DNA from: Cinclus cinclus
Lineage: Eukaryota > Chordata > Aves > Passeriformes > Cinclidae
Assembly: GCF_963662255.1 (NCBI RefSeq)
Contig: NC_085049.1
Coordinates: 62,233,158-62,297,157 of the forward strand
DNA length: 64,000 nucleotides
Reading direction: 5' to 3'
Part shown: piece after piece, positions 1 to 14,354 of the stretch
How the letters are laid out: every line of letters begins with the position of its first letter
Position numbering within the stretch: the stretch's first letter is position 1
Translations under genes and position numbers: made by a program
Notes under the pieces: model-generated
Databases searched by the model: none
What the model was told of the DNA's origin: nothing
The model's input: only the letters and a program-made list of their open reading frames with translations

Positions 1-3000
1 TGCTAAGATGGACTCTAGGACTTCCTGAAGTCCCCAGATTTAGTGAGCTTTGTGCTTCATTTCACTGCTGTTTAAAATTTCTCAGTAGTAGTAATGAGAC
101 TCACAGAGGATGACATTTTCCTGCCTGATGTTTTTGTTATTTGAGCAGCCGAGTTGACGACGTGGTTCTTTGCTGAATAGGAGGTCACCAATATGGCTGT
201 TTTGGTAAAAATGCTTTCCTTTGTGGATAAATCATCAAAGAACTGGAATTTTTCTGTTTTCAAAATACTTTAATGTGTTAGTGTAGAAATGTTATAAGAT
301 CAGAAATCAATCTGGTCCTTGTTCTTCCTAAGCATTGGCCCTCTCTTTCTAGTCTGTGTCAAAAGAATGCTGTGTGTAAGATCTGGATGTGCATGCTCAG
401 GTGAGAGGAATCGCTGAAGACAGTTGTTTCATTAATCACTGTTCTGACAGGAGCATGGAATGACATTCACTCTACATGAACATCATGTCATTTTAGTAAA
501 CATGAGTGCACAGCCCAGGTTTGTTTTGCTGACTTGTGTTTATCGTTGCAGAAGGACAGAATTGAATCTAAATTTGGAGTGCTTTAATTTCTCTTTTAAA
601 AGCAAAAGAATATTCAGAGTAGCACAGTCCTTTTATTTGGTAATGTGAACAACAATTAAATAACTGTAGTTATGTGAAGTTACATAAGAAAAAGATTTTA
701 TGTTCTTGCTCTAAACTGTAGTATTAAAAGACATGTGTTTTAGCATTTTTGGTCACCGATTTACTCCATTAAAATTTCCTTTTGGAGAATACTTATTAAC
801 GTACAGAAGTATGGTCTTGCAGTGATTCTGTTGGTCTTTCAAACTGACTGGGGATTTGACTGGAAGAATGGTTTCTTTCCCACAGCTTTCATAGAAGTGA
901 GTAGATGGAACTCTTTTAATATCCTCATTGTGGCTGGGATATTGTGGTTTGCATTGTTGAGGGTAAGAAAAAGCATGGTTAAGTAGTAGAGCTGTGGTGG
1001 GAAGCTGAAATTTCAGCGAGGATGGAGGAAGCTGAAAATAATACAGAGAAAGGAGTACAGAGAGAGGAGGAGTTCTGCTATGGGCAAAGGGAAGGATTGA
1101 GGAGACATACATGAAAATCCATAGGAAAATGTGCTGTTATTTATGTTGCTGGTGGTACTGGTCAATCACCAGTTGCCTTTCTAAAATAAGTCATTTTGTG
1201 ATGAGTGGCATTTTGGCTTAAATAAAAGCACTCGGTTACAGTATGACTTCTCATACTGCTCCTCTCACTGCAGTAGTGCACCCTGATGGATGAGAGCCAT
1301 CAGCACCTGGTACTCTTGTCTTCTGCACAGGGAAAAGCCAGTGCCACACAGGAGCTGGATTGGGCAGAATGCCAAGGCTTGTGGGAAAGTTCCTTGGTGT
1401 ATGTGTTGGGAAGGCAGAGGCAGATAAATATGCCTTCTATCTGGGATGGAAGGCAGTGAAGTGCTGTGATAGATGGTGATGTTAGAAATTCACTTTTGCT
1501 TTCTCACTTTTTTTTTAATCAGATATTTTACTTCTTTACAAGGATTCATATTTGCCAGTCCTCTGTTTGGATTTTCTTTATATTTTTGATCAGAAAATGC
1601 AAAGTCTATTATGTAGCCGTAATAATTTTTCACTTAAACTAGTAGTCCATGAGAGAGACTGTTGTTATCTTCATGAATATTATCATTAGTTAATGAGAAC
1701 AAAGACCACTATGAGAAAATACTGTGGAACATCTGATTTTAGGCTTGCAGAGAGTGAAGACTGTGAATCACTCCTTATAGTGCCTGGCCAGACAGTATAT
1801 ATGGTAGGTGTTTTTTATTGGTCTTATTTCACCCATTCTGATTGTGTGGATTCAGCAAGTAAATCCAGGATTATTTTATGCATCAGGCATGGTGTTAGGA
1901 TTTAGAAGATAGGGTTTTCATTCCTATTAGTATGCCAAGTTTCACCTGCAGCCTCAAATTTTTCAGTTAATCCGCATGTGCTTCAGGTTTGCATTTGTTC
2001 AATAGAAAATAGGAAAGAGAAATCAAGTTAGTATTTCCCCCACTCTGCATTGATAGAAACATAGTCTTGTGTTATTCAAAGACTTGAGAGGGACACTCTT
2101 ATCAACAATACAGAATCAAGTGACCACGTTACAACAAGGAAGGTTGACTCTATATAAAATTAAAGTCAATGCATTAAGAAATGGGCTTATAGCCTGATGT
2201 TTGTACTATGATACGACTCGCTAGAGTACAATAAAGCTTGATCATATGTAATGTAGGATAGTGGATTAAATTTCTTAATTGCTAATAATAAGTAATCCTT
2301 ATGTCTCCTGGGCATATAGAAGGTTGAAAAGCAGCCAAACCCACTGCATTTTCATGGTGTCAGTCTCCTTGGCAGATCTCTGTGGAAGCATGCTGATGGG
2401 TGGGAGGGAGGTTAGGAAGAGCCTGTGGGTATGTATGGCATTGCTGTCAGGTTAATAAATTACATGGGTCCATTGCAAAGTGGGTGCATAGAAGCACATA
2501 TTGTATGTCCTTCTGTGACACTCCAGCAGGGCATTCTTCTGGCTCGGGGGATTCAGTTATTCATTGCACTCTCTCTCTCTTAATTTAATTTGTGAGTTCA
2601 TTTCACAGTAGTCTATTCTACTCCTAATGCTTCTAGTAACTTTCCAGAATACTAAAAGTGTATAAAAGCAGTAAGAGAATAAACCCCTGAGCTTGGACCT
2701 TGTTTTTCACTGTGCTAAATTCATATTTTACCATTCATAAGCTCTCGCTCTACCTATGCTGCTGTTATAAGATAAAATGTGTAGGTTTGGATTTCATTTT
2801 TCTAGGAAGCTGGATAATAGACATAGAAGTGATGCATACAGCCACATATCAGAATAGTTCTGTGTGATATGGCACAGATATTGAAAGTAAAGCTCAAAGA
2901 ACAAGTCTTTCATTCCTCTTGATATTTCTTTAATCATTTTTTAGCATGCTGTGAAATAAAACATACCGTGTCATATTTTTCTTCTTAAATCACCTTGCTC

Positions 3001-6000
3001 TACCCTATACTTATTTATCTAGTGAAGCAGGAGGCCATGTCTGAGCACCTGTACTTTGAACCCTGCACTCCAGTTCTAAACTCATTTGATGTTCAGTTTA
3101 CTGCCCTTTTTCATTTCATCCTTGTGGCCATATCGTCTCTTATACTTTACCGTGGAGTGATAGAAGTCCTGGATGCCTGAGATGCAAGGACAAGTCTTAC
3201 CAAATGGGATGCATCCAGTTCATTTCACCAAGGGCATCATTCTTCCTGAGAGCCAAGATCCTTGTAAGCTTCTGCTGTATTAAAACGTGAGTGTTAACAA
3301 AGCAGTCTGGAAACGTTGAGAGTTGACAATACAGGATCAAGAGCAGCTATTAGTAAAAGTTGCTAACATCTGCATCTTATCCTAGCATATCATTAGAGTT
3401 GTGACTGGGATGAGCTATCTGTGGCTCTTAGCAACGAAAGCCTGGGTGAAGTTCCTGTAGAGAGGGTAGAAACAGCAAAACTGCAGGTTGTCCCCAGCTT
3501 GTCTCAGATCTGCCTCAGTTTTACACATGAAGCAGTGGGTTGGCAGGAGAGGATTAGCACTAACAGCAGTGTCCTTTACACCCGAGTCCCAGCAGAGCCC
3601 TTTACAGAACACAGTCAGGGAGAGATACCTGTCGTACAACTCCTCTCATCTTTGCATATGGTTTTGTAGTCTGGTTACGCTCGTGTCCAAGCTTTTCTTT
3701 GCATCCCTCAGAGACTGTAAATTCCTTTTACTTCAGTGAGAATGGTTGACAACCCAGTATTGTGAAAAGCTGAAGCTTTAGGTAAGGGTTACAAAATGCC
3801 CTCTTCATTTTGTCTTATGAACTGCAAGGGGGAAAGTTGTCAAGTTTGGAAATAAGAGTGTTCTCTTAATTACAATATGCATGTCACCTGGAAGTCTAAT
3901 TTGGTCTCTGTAAGGCTTCTTTCTTGCCCTTATAGAATAGGAAGGGGGCAATTTACAGTAGGGCTGCTCCAGCTTGGGCAGACTGTTCCTGTGTGTAGAA
4001 TTTGAAAGTTCAGTTGTCCTTTAATTAGTGATTATCTACATTATGAAAAACTAGATAACCTCAGAGCTTGAAATATTATAGGAAAAAAAATTCTTAATTC
4101 ATAACTGTCTATGCAGTCATGGGACTTGTGCATTTGTCTTCCTAACAAAAGCTGAGATTCACAAGTTTATGATTTTGGGAAGAAGACAGACTTTATTGAA
4201 ACTTGTGTTGAAATCACAGGAGTGAAAGACAATATACAGTATCTCCTTACTCTCACCATAACTCTGCCATCTCTAAATTGAAACAGACTAATCCTAGGGT
4301 GTTCTTCTAGCTCTGTGTATAAGTAGCTATGAGATGGAATATATTTGTAGGGTAGGCCTGCTGAATAAGAAAATACTATTTTTACACAGTCAGCTTTGAT
4401 GCTACCATTTCGTTTTCGCTTTTACGCTTCAACTTTACCCATCCTTTTTAGTTCTGCAATGCAGTGTAATCCCTGTTTTATTGGAGTCCAACGTGTCCAA
4501 GAGAGACACTGGCTTCATTCCAGTCAATGGTATTTTGACATTGACATCAAGAAAACCAGGTTCTCATCCTTGTTACCAATACATGGTGTTTGAAAGAGAA
4601 TCTTTCACTGGCATTAGGTCATTGCAGGCAGGTAATTTATGAATTTATGGAAAATATTTTAAGTGCTTTCACAATTCTAATGCATGTATGCTTTGTTATT
4701 AAACAGTGTCAAGCTGATATTCAGTGTACATTCAGGAATTTTTAAAAAGCAAAGATTCCTTTGGGTACAGGGTGCCTCAGAACAAGAACATAAGTGTAAG
4801 TCTAGACAAAAGTGTTGGCTTGCATCTAAACATGAGCAGTTTCTACAGGGATTGTAGGGTGTGCAACCTCAGATGTCCAGCACCCTGGTACTTCCAGCAA
4901 GATGAGAAGGCTTCTCACGGGGTTCTCCTGCCCTGGAAAAAGTACACGGGTGCAAAGGCAAAAAAAGCCAAAGGAATTTTGATTCTGTTTGGAGGATTTT
5001 TACATTTGTTAATATTTAAGTTAATGGAATGCCTGACCTATTGAATTGTTTTCTTAACCATTTATCCAACTTTAAAATGCATGAAAAATTCAATGCCACT
5101 AACATAGCAAAAAAAATGATTCAAATATGTGTTCAATGAGTGCATAATAATCTGCAGTGTACAGATGACTTTTCAGTTTGCTGCACAATGATTTAGCTGT
5201 GCAACTTTGAGCTAAGTTAAAATAATGATGTACATTTTCCCATTTAATTTTAGATCCTATTTTTCAGTATATGGGTCAGCTTCTTAAGTCAGTCTTGCAT
5301 TAGTCTTGTTGCACAAAACAGGTTTAGAACTGCAATCAGGTCTTCCACATTTTCATTTCTTTAAAACACTGAACTGTAATTGAGATGATTAGATCTATAA
5401 ATGCAAATGTGTCCAACAACAGTTCTTGTCTTCTTGCAATCTGCCCAACAAAAGTTATATTTACTCTCTGAAAGAAATTCTTATTACTAGTGACTCTTCT
5501 GCTGATAAATCTCTGGAGTTTTTTTGACCTTTCAGGAGTTAGAGATTTTAGAGAGAAGACATTTTTGCATCTCATCTTAATCTCAGTTGTAAATTTTATC
5601 AGGTTTTGCTATCTGACTTGTCCATATACTTTCTGTGCTGTTGTGAGGAGCATTTTAGCACCGTAGATTGTCTGCATTTTTGTTTGGGATGGGGGAAGCT
5701 GCCTTGATTTTTGAACTTAAAATAGATTGTGTGAGCCTCTGTGAGAACATCTGAATAATTCCTCGGTTGCGTACCCCAGAAAGATGAGGCTTACCTCCCA
5801 GTTTTCTCTGACCTGGAGGATATTGTTGCTATTCCAATCCAGGCTTTGGTGGTCTGTTTCTCAGGCTTGTTGTGGCTGTTTCTGCTGCAGTAGTACGAGG
5901 GGTTTCTTGCACATTTTTCTTTCCTGCTTTCTAGCCATTGTGTATGTACAAAGATGGTAACACACATCATGCATTCTTACTTAAGAGTGGGTGTATTTAT

Positions 6001-6360
6001 TTAAACCCCACATTCTTGCACACCAAGTGTTTGGAATCAACTCGATGAATCATGCCAATGCAAAATTCATTGTGCTTTCCATTTTATGCCTTAAAATTAT
6101 GCCTTTATGAGGAGGGTGGTCTGAGAGCTTTGTCAATACACGTGACTGGAGGGTATCTCTGAGGGACACCAGCCCAGGTCTTGTCCATAGAGTGCTCTGT
6201 ATTTAGAGATTTTGTACTCTTCATATATGGAAATTCTTCCTGCCCTCCATCTATTTTTGATGCAGGCTTTGTTAATGCTCATTTTATTATCACACACACA
6301 GAATAAGAATGTGGTTGAACTTTAAAGAATAAGTGACTGCCCTTGCACAGAGAGAAACCT

Positions 6361-6394
6361 ATATATATATGTGTATATATATATATATATATAT
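6361..6394. repeat. (TA)n microsatellite with a GTGT interruption
   Basis: TA dinucleotides are repeated with one GTG interruption. A further TATATAT follows after a short gap at about 6401-6407. Confidence 0.95.
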
Positions 6395-8829
6395 TCTGCA
6401 TATATATCACCTGGCCTTTAGTCTTAACAGTTCGTATAAGTTGGTGAGCTGTGAGGGAAATACTGCCCTTTTCCCTTCCCTGATTTTATGAGATCTATAT
6501 GGGGGGGAAGGTGGCTAGGAAAAGCTTTTGGCTTTTTGGTGCCTATTGAAAAATAATTCCATGCAAATCTTATGGTAGACATTCTTCATTGTGCTTGTCA
6601 ATTGTTTCACAGCTTTACACATATTTTAAATGAGATTGCTGGACTACACTGCTTTAGCATTTAAATGAAGCCAAGTTAGTATTCTGTCAGCAAGCAGAAG
6701 GGGTTTTTATACTAGAAAGGTGTAGGAGGGAGATGGGTAATGGGGGGGTGAAACTTGCTGATACAAACACATGCCATATCTTGTTAAAAATATGAAATTC
6801 TGAACCAAGGAAACCTGTAAATTATTAAAGATGACCCTAGATTATTTTAATATGTAAGCCTGTTCCTGGGGGCTTATGAATTTTTTTTATCAAAAGGATA
6901 CAATGATAATATACAAGAGTAAATTTTTATATTTTCTAAGTATATCCTGCATCATGACACAGTAATAATTTTTTGTTTAGACAGTGAGAAAATGTATCCT
7001 GGTGAGGAGATTTCATGGGATTCTAAATAACTAAAATTAAGATGTACAATTTTATACAAATAATAATTCATAGCAGGAGCCCATGTTCACAAAATCAGTT
7101 CTTTCTTCAAAATATTATTGAATAGCTAGCCCTTCTGCAAAATGCTTCCTATTGGTGAAACATTGTGTTCTCTCTGTGTTTTATCTCGATAAAGAATTAA
7201 GCAATCATACTATGTGTGGTAGTAAACTCACTTGTCCTAAGTCACAGCTGATGAGGGGAGGTGGTTGCAGTTCTCCTTGCAGTACCATTTGTACACAAGA
7301 CTGCACAGACCATGAAAGAATAGAAACGTATGTGGGTGTTTGTTCTCTTCATTTCCACGGTATCCTAGAGTTGCAAAATAAGGACAGAGATTGCTGAAGA
7401 ATGAGGCAGTCTTTTTCTGAAACCCTGAGTGGTTATCCTGTAAATAATGTATATAACAGATACTAAACATACATTTAAAATGTTCATTACGTGGTTATTT
7501 CACTGCTTATGGAAGAGAGCAGATGCCATTACATCAAATCTGATTTTATTATTAATTCAACTGCTTCCTTTCTATTTTTTTCGTGGACTTTTTTACCTTA
7601 TCCATTGGTCGGCAGTTTTTGCTCATTCTTTTGCTGTCATTACTCACCGTCACCTCTGCAGTGGTCAGCTGAATGAGGTGGGAATATGGTTGCAAGTGTA
7701 GGTAAATTTCTGGGCTGGATGGTGAGTGATGGGTGGTAAGGAAATGAAGGAGACCTAGAGGAAAGCTGCAAGGGAAAAGGAATTTGGGATTTCTTGAGCG
7801 GAAAATAAGATGTGAAGAGAGAGAGGGAGAAGGTTGACAGAGAGGGAAGGAAGTTGAATTTGCAAAGAAAATAGGAAAATTACATGAATAGCCAGAAAAG
7901 ACAGATAAAATAATCTACTCTGGTTATCACAAATGCCTTCTGATGTCACCTACCGATATCCTTCAAGTACTTGCTTTTTAATTTTATTTTAAAATGTTAA
8001 TCCTTCCATTAGCTATTTCTCATCTGATTACTATAATGACCCATTTTCTGGTCTTCCTATTCTTCTCTCATGTTATTCATCCTCTTAAAATTCCAGCACT
8101 CATTTTATCTCTCGTAGGTTCCAAATTTTCATTTTGCTTTATTATTTCAGGAGCTTGCGTTGGTTGTATCTGCAGTTAAGGAACAGATTAACAAAACTTA
8201 ACATTTGCATTTTCAGTTCTCAACAGATACAATTCTTTTTACAGTTGGTATTTAATTGCAACTCATGGTGTCTCTCACCATCTTTCCATTTATGATTTGG
8301 ACATGGTGTTTTGTCATTTGTTTGTTTTCCCTCGGCATGGATGTGGAGGAATCCCTGGCCTGTGCAAGGTCTTTTTTCCCCACTGGTCTGTAAGGCAAAT
8401 GTAGATTGCAATGTCCCACAGTCCTAGCTCTCTCTGAAGATGAGAGCTTTCACTGATGCCTGAGATGAAGCATGCAGCAATGCATTCAGCATGACCCTGT
8501 TTGCAGCAGTGCAGCTGCAGAACATCAGCAAAGCAGCTCCAAATGGGAAAGGCACACTGGGCTGGTGGTAGGAAAATGTGTGCACTGTAGCATTCCAGTG
8601 TGCTTCAAACTCCTCCATCCCTAAGCCTACCAGCATCCTGGTTTTGAACTGGAGCTTTTGTGTCAGTCCCCAGAAGGCTCTACCAGCAGATTGCTGTTGT
8701 CTGGGAACAATCTTGGAATTTCAGGGAGCTAGTTAGTGTGCTGTGCTCTACTCCCTGCTTTCCAAGCTGAAATACACATTTTCATAACCTCAGCAATCCT
8801 GAATAGCCAGTACATTCAGTGTTTTCTTG

Positions 8830-9036
8830 TCACCCAGAGGGTGGCTGGGCACTGGAAGATGCTCCCCAGGGCAGTGGTCACAGCACCAAGCCTGACAGAG
8901 CTCAGGGAGTGCCTGGACAATGCTCTCGGGCACAGGGTGTGACTCTTGGGGATGGTGCTGTGCAGGTCAGGAGCTGAACTTGATGACCCTGATGAGTCCC
9001 TTCCAACTCAGCTTATTCTGTGGTTTTGTGATTTTA
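8830..9036 (+). mobile_element. CR1 LINE 3' fragment
   Basis: The sequence has the typical CR1 3' region: CACCCAGAGGGTGGCTGGGC, the GACAGAGCTC segment, CCCTTCCAACTCA and an ATTCTGTG-type end. It is 5'-truncated, as is usual for CR1. The first 117 bases are almost identical to the copy at 53662-53778. Confidence 0.9.
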
Positions 9037-10812
9037 AAATGTTTTGCTAATTTTATGTGTAATTCTGTATCTTCAAGTGTGAAGAATCTGGAGCACTTTT
9101 CCCAGTGCATCCATGCCACACTTTGGATGGCAAAAACCTGCCTGCAGCATTCTTGTGTTGGTTCTGTCCTTTGGGTCTGTAGCCAGAGAGGGCACCCGAG
9201 GCTCAGTGGGAACATCAGAGCTTGGTAAATTCCATGTGGTCGGTGTTGATTCATGAAAGATCACTGGACCAAGTTTAGGGTGAAACACAGAAAAGGTTTC
9301 TGACAATGAAGGAATTTCCCACTGCTAAGTAAGCTAGTGGTTTTTAATGCAGAAATATAATATAACATTTCAAAAGCATATTTTAAATTAAGCACAGTCA
9401 TTTCCTTACGGTTCTGTTCAGAAATTTGGTTTATTTATGCAGTTGAGTACCTGTGAAAAATCTGTTTGAGAAGAAAATATGGGCACAAAAGATGAATGGA
9501 AAATATTTCATGATTCAAAGATTCTTATTACAGCAGAAACAAGTTTAAATGTCAGGATTCTTAAAATGAGAAAAGGCTTACACTTTTCTGGATCCAGACT
9601 GGATCACAAATACAGGAAGAATTAAAAAAAAAACCCATAAATGAGATGTGTGCTTGAATAGTAGACTTTCTAAAACTATACTTAACAGTGACTAAATTTA
9701 GGCTTACTGACTAATTTGAAATCCAAAATGTTATTTAATTCTCTAGTACAACTCAGAAATACATTTTAAGTAAGTTGTGTGAAGATACCCCAGGTGGCTA
9801 CAGATTAAAACATACCAAATATGTAGATTACATTATCATCTAATTGTCCATAATAAGAGGTTTTTTCTCTTTGCTTGTTATTCATGTAAATCTACTCTTC
9901 TGATTCATTATTAATCACAGTTCATGTGGTGATTTGGCATAACATGCTCATGACAGGATTTCTTATGTTATACTGAGTTGATGTGATCTGTACTGTAGTG
10001 CATGTTTGTGACAAGATCATATAGAAACTTAATTGACTTCACAATAATGCCTCAGGCTATTATACTTAATACTGTAAATTAAGAGATATAAATGTACATG
10101 TAAACTAATCTCTTGTTTTGCTGTAGCAAAACTTGTCATCCCAAACAAATGTAGATTGTCATAGCATTATTTCTGCTCTGAAAGGTGATTATTTAACATT
10201 GTAGTAACATTTGTAAAATAGGATTAAAATAGACTGTGATCTTCATAATGCGTAAATGGGCTGAATCAGTTACATAAGATTTAATTGAAGAAATGTGAAA
10301 GTGATTTATTTTGAAAGTACAGATCACATGAGAATGCAATGAGCTCTGAGTGTCACTGAACAGCACTATGAGGGAATAATTTGGGCAGGAGGACTAGAGC
10401 TGCTGGGTATTTGACTGAACATCAGTCAACAACAGAACACAGAAAAAGTGATGTTGTGCATAGTAGCAGGAGGAGTGTGTATAAAAACTTGGGGATTTCT
10501 GTCCCCTAGCATGGTTCCCATTATATTTCACCTGGGATAATGTGTTTATACATTGTATTCTTTATGTCCACTTTAAACAAACTAGGAAAAGAAAACAAGT
10601 TTCTATTTTTGGTAGGAGAGCTTTGCAAAATTGTATGTATGTTGCAATAAATGGCATGCAGAATAAAACAAAACTGTTCATAATGATGAATTATTTTTAG
10701 AAGTCAGTGAGGACAGAGCAAGAGATACAGAAGTGACCATTTAGGTTAAATATTAACAAAAACCATAATTCAAGAATCAGGGGTTAGTGTTGGGTTAAGG
10801 ATATTTATCATC

Positions 10813-10900
10813 ATAGGATCATTTAGGTAGGAAAAGACCTCTAAGATGATCAAGCCCAACTGTTAAGATAGCAATGCTAAGTTTAAGCTAGCACTGCCAA
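10813..10900 (-). mobile_element. CR1 LINE short degraded fragment
   Basis: CATAGGATCATTTAGGTAGG followed by AAAAGACCTCTAAGATGATC is the reverse complement of a CR1 3' end. Only about 90 bases are recognisable. Confidence 0.65.
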
Positions 10901-13890
10901 GATATTTGCTGAATTACAATATTTAGGATTATGAAAAAAACATGACTAGAGATATGGGAGGTTCTTGACAACATCCACTGTGGTTTGGAAATCAGTATAG
11001 ATGTGATTCCAGGTGTCCGACTTCTTTCAACATGGGACAGCTATCCTGCAGTTAGCTGAACCCACAGGTTTGATAAGTCGTTTTGGTTTCATGCAGGTGC
11101 AAATATCCCCTCGTGCAGCACTCTGCAAAATAAGGTGTTACTGCTTCTGATGGGAAAAGGGAGGAATGGATCCTTGGAACTGTCTTTCCTTCTTTTGACT
11201 TTATTGTATAGGTTGGATAGGGTTAAGATAAAGAACAAGAAAATCAAAGCCTAAACCATGGCGATGAGGTTTATCCTCCCTTTGAAGAGACTTTGTTTTT
11301 TCAGGAACTTTTGATAATGCTGAAGAGAAAAAAGAGAAAGAGTAGAGGTGTAGAAGACATGCTGCACTACCCTGTATGAGAAGTCAGTCCTGTACAGCCC
11401 TTCTCACTGAAAAAAATCAAGTAACATTTGTAGCAAGAAAGCCTTTCCCATGACAGCCCATTCATTGGTGGGTTTTGCCAGAATGCTTCATTAGTAATGC
11501 AACTGTGAATTCAGAGACATGCATCTATATTCTTTTTCATTTATAAAATAACTTTAAGGACAGTAAGTTTGAGATGATCAAAACTTTGCCAGTTTTCACT
11601 GTTAATAAGAAGTTTGGGATATCTTTTTTTTTATTTTTTTTTTTTTTTACCCATAGTACAAAATCAGCCTCATGTTTGGAGAGCTCTTCAGTACAGCTTG
11701 CTTTGTTCTAATTTGGTTATGTACAAAAATGTTTCTTCCTTAAGCCAGACTAATGTTGAATGTTTAATGAAGGAATCTGCCTAAGAAGATGTGTAAGATC
11801 TGAACTGCCTTGTGATTTCAAACTCTCTCAAGTCACACAGACAATGATCTTTTCTGCTGGAATTCATTGTCTTGCTCAGAGCCACATGGGAAGAATTTAC
11901 CTGAGCTATTGATGATTGAATATTTTTGCCACTTAATTTCTATCCTTTTGTAACCCCATTTTTTGATGGTATTCCTTCCTGCTCTTACCTCAAAGCATGA
12001 AAGAAAAAGATATTTTGAGAAATGCTTTTGCTGTCCCCTTGCTGCCCCTGGCAGAGTTAATCCAGCCATCCTGCTGTGCTTATAGAGCCTGTTCTTTCCC
12101 ACCCACGGTGCTTCCTCCTCACAGATTAAGAGTCAAAGTACAGGATGATGCTGTCTCTGCCTGTGATGTATGATTCTGCTCTGCCATGGTGGCCATTGCC
12201 TTTTTTAAGATAAGGGCTATCATTGATACCATCATGACAGCATTAAAGATACGAAAAAAAAAAAGCCAGGATATAAGTGGGAACTAATGGCTTTCTTAAA
12301 GGCATATAATGTGTTTGGAAAGTGTGCAAGATTTGGGGTCAAGTACCTGGCAAGCAGCATCACAATCCAAACTGAACATAGATTCATCAAAATTTCTCTT
12401 AATTTATTTAAACTACGCTGATCAATCAGATTGCCTGAAAGAAAACAGTAGATTACTTTAGCTGGAGTTGAGGTGAATTTTGTGTGCTTTTGTGTATGCA
12501 GTAGCTTCTTCCATTTGGTGTTAGAGGATGATGTTGATGAAATGGATGGGAATGTAAAACTTGGGAAGAGGGGCTGGCATTTAATTCAATAATTGTTTAA
12601 TGAGAAAAGATTACAAACCAAGATAGTAAAAGATGTCTGGAAAAATAATTAGATGGAGAATTATTTTATTAATTATTTTTATGTTAAGGTTGTATGTCAC
12701 AACCTATACTGAATTTATCAGTTTATCAAAGTTTATTCTTCCAGGGAATGTCCTTGCTGAAAGAAAAGTGATGAAATTGGTCAGCTGGCTGCTGCTGCAG
12801 CGCAGGTAGAGCAATAATTGGGTATCCTCTTTATATCATGTCATATCTGTTAGTGCATATTTCCTGGAAATTAATGAAATTAGCATATTGATAGTAGTGA
12901 CATTTCTGGATGGCATAACACATGGTGCCCAAAAATGAAGTTAAAGTCGCCTATTACCAGCATGTTACAAAATGTGTTCTTCCTTCAGCATGCCAAACAC
13001 TGTCAATGACAGTGGTATGGCCAAGGGTGAGCAGCCACTCTGCAGTAAGGGGAGGCCACACTGATAGCTGTTAAGAAAAGAGCTGCTGAGTACTAAAATG
13101 CATGGTTATAGACCATGGCTTCTGTTAAAGCATTTGCTTTATGGCTTTTTACTGATTTTTTTTTTTTTTTTTTTTAATCCTAGCTGTTCTGCTCTTTTGG
13201 GTGGTGAAAGGAGCTGCAGTTTCCCTGTAGTTTATTTCATGTTTGACTCGTGCTGCTGTAAGCACAAGCAGCTGCTGAAAATGAGATTTACACAGCTTCT
13301 TCTTTCCTTCATCTCTGGCTGTACTTTCCAGCCTGTTCACTTGTGCAAATGTTAGCATTTCTGTGATCAAGGAATGAAGAAGATGAGGAGCTGGCCATAC
13401 GGGGAGCTGCTCCCTGCCCACCTTCCAGGTCAGTTTTTGGTGGGGGTGGGATCCCAGAAGTGAGATCCCTGGGAGGTTGCTGTGCTGCAGTTGGTCTCAC
13501 TGCAGCCCAGAACCCCTCCTGTTGGACCAAACCCTGGTATTTCTTTCTGCAGATCCTTCTTTTAAGGAAAGAGTTTTCATAAGATTTACAGAACAATGCA
13601 CCTGTATTTTGGCAGTGAATGGGGATGGGTTGTGGCCTCAGCATCATGCTGTCAGTTCATAGTAGTAGTACTGATGTTACCAGTGATGGCTCTTGTATCA
13701 AAAGCTACAAACATCTTTCAGATTTTTATCACAATGATACTTTTACAACTTTTCTCCTTAAAAAGTGAATAAATATAAATGTTAGCAGTAGAATAATAAC
13801 GCATTGTCATGTTTGTAACTCTGGGATATATACTACTGTAAGGAATAAGTATATTTTGGATTGCTGACTGTCCTGTATGAACCACTCCAT

Positions 13891-14354
13891 AGTATGGAGC
13901 TGGAGTGTGTGCAGAGAAGGGCAAAGGAGCTGGGAAAGGGTCTGGAGCACAAGTGTGATGAGGAACAGCTGGGGGAGCTGTGGTTGTTCAGCCTGGAGAA
14001 AAGGAGGCTGGGTGGGACCTTCTTGCTCTCTACAACCACCTGAAAGGAAGCTGTAGCCAGGTGGGGGTCAGCCTCTTCTCCCCAGTTACAAGTGGCAGGA
14101 TGAAAGGAAATCACCTCAAGCTGCACCACGGAAGGTTTAGTTTGGATATTAGGAAAAAATGTCTTCACCAAAACCACTGTCAAGCACTGGCACAGGCTGC
14201 CCAGGGAAGTGGTGGAGTCACCATTCCTGGAGATGTGGCACTTAGGGACATAGTCTAGTGTTGGACCTTGGCAGTTTTAGTTCTGTGGTTGGACTCGGTG
14301 ACCTTAAGGTCCTTTCCCAACTTCAATGGTTTCCATGATTCTGTGGTTCTATGA
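13891..14354 (+). mobile_element. CR1 LINE 3' fragment, about 460 bp
   Basis: In order it shows the CR1 landmarks: a degraded GAGCTGGAGTG...CAGAGAAGGGC, GGGGGAGCTGTGGTTGTTCA, GCCTGGAGAAAAGGAGGCTG, CACAGGCTGCCCAGGGAAGT, GGTTGGACTCGGTGACCTTA and a terminal ATTCTGTGGTTCTATGA. The reverse-transcriptase frame is broken by stops and indels. The short frames at 13861-14258 are remnants of this element. Confidence 0.93.

Noticed and set aside
1281..1302. Small perfect 7-bp stem (CTGATGG / CCATCAG)
   Set aside because: It is too short to separate from chance in 64 kb.
13861..14258. Overlapping frames on both strands as a possible gene
   Set aside because: The sequence is a CR1 3' fragment. The frames are remnants or shadows of it.
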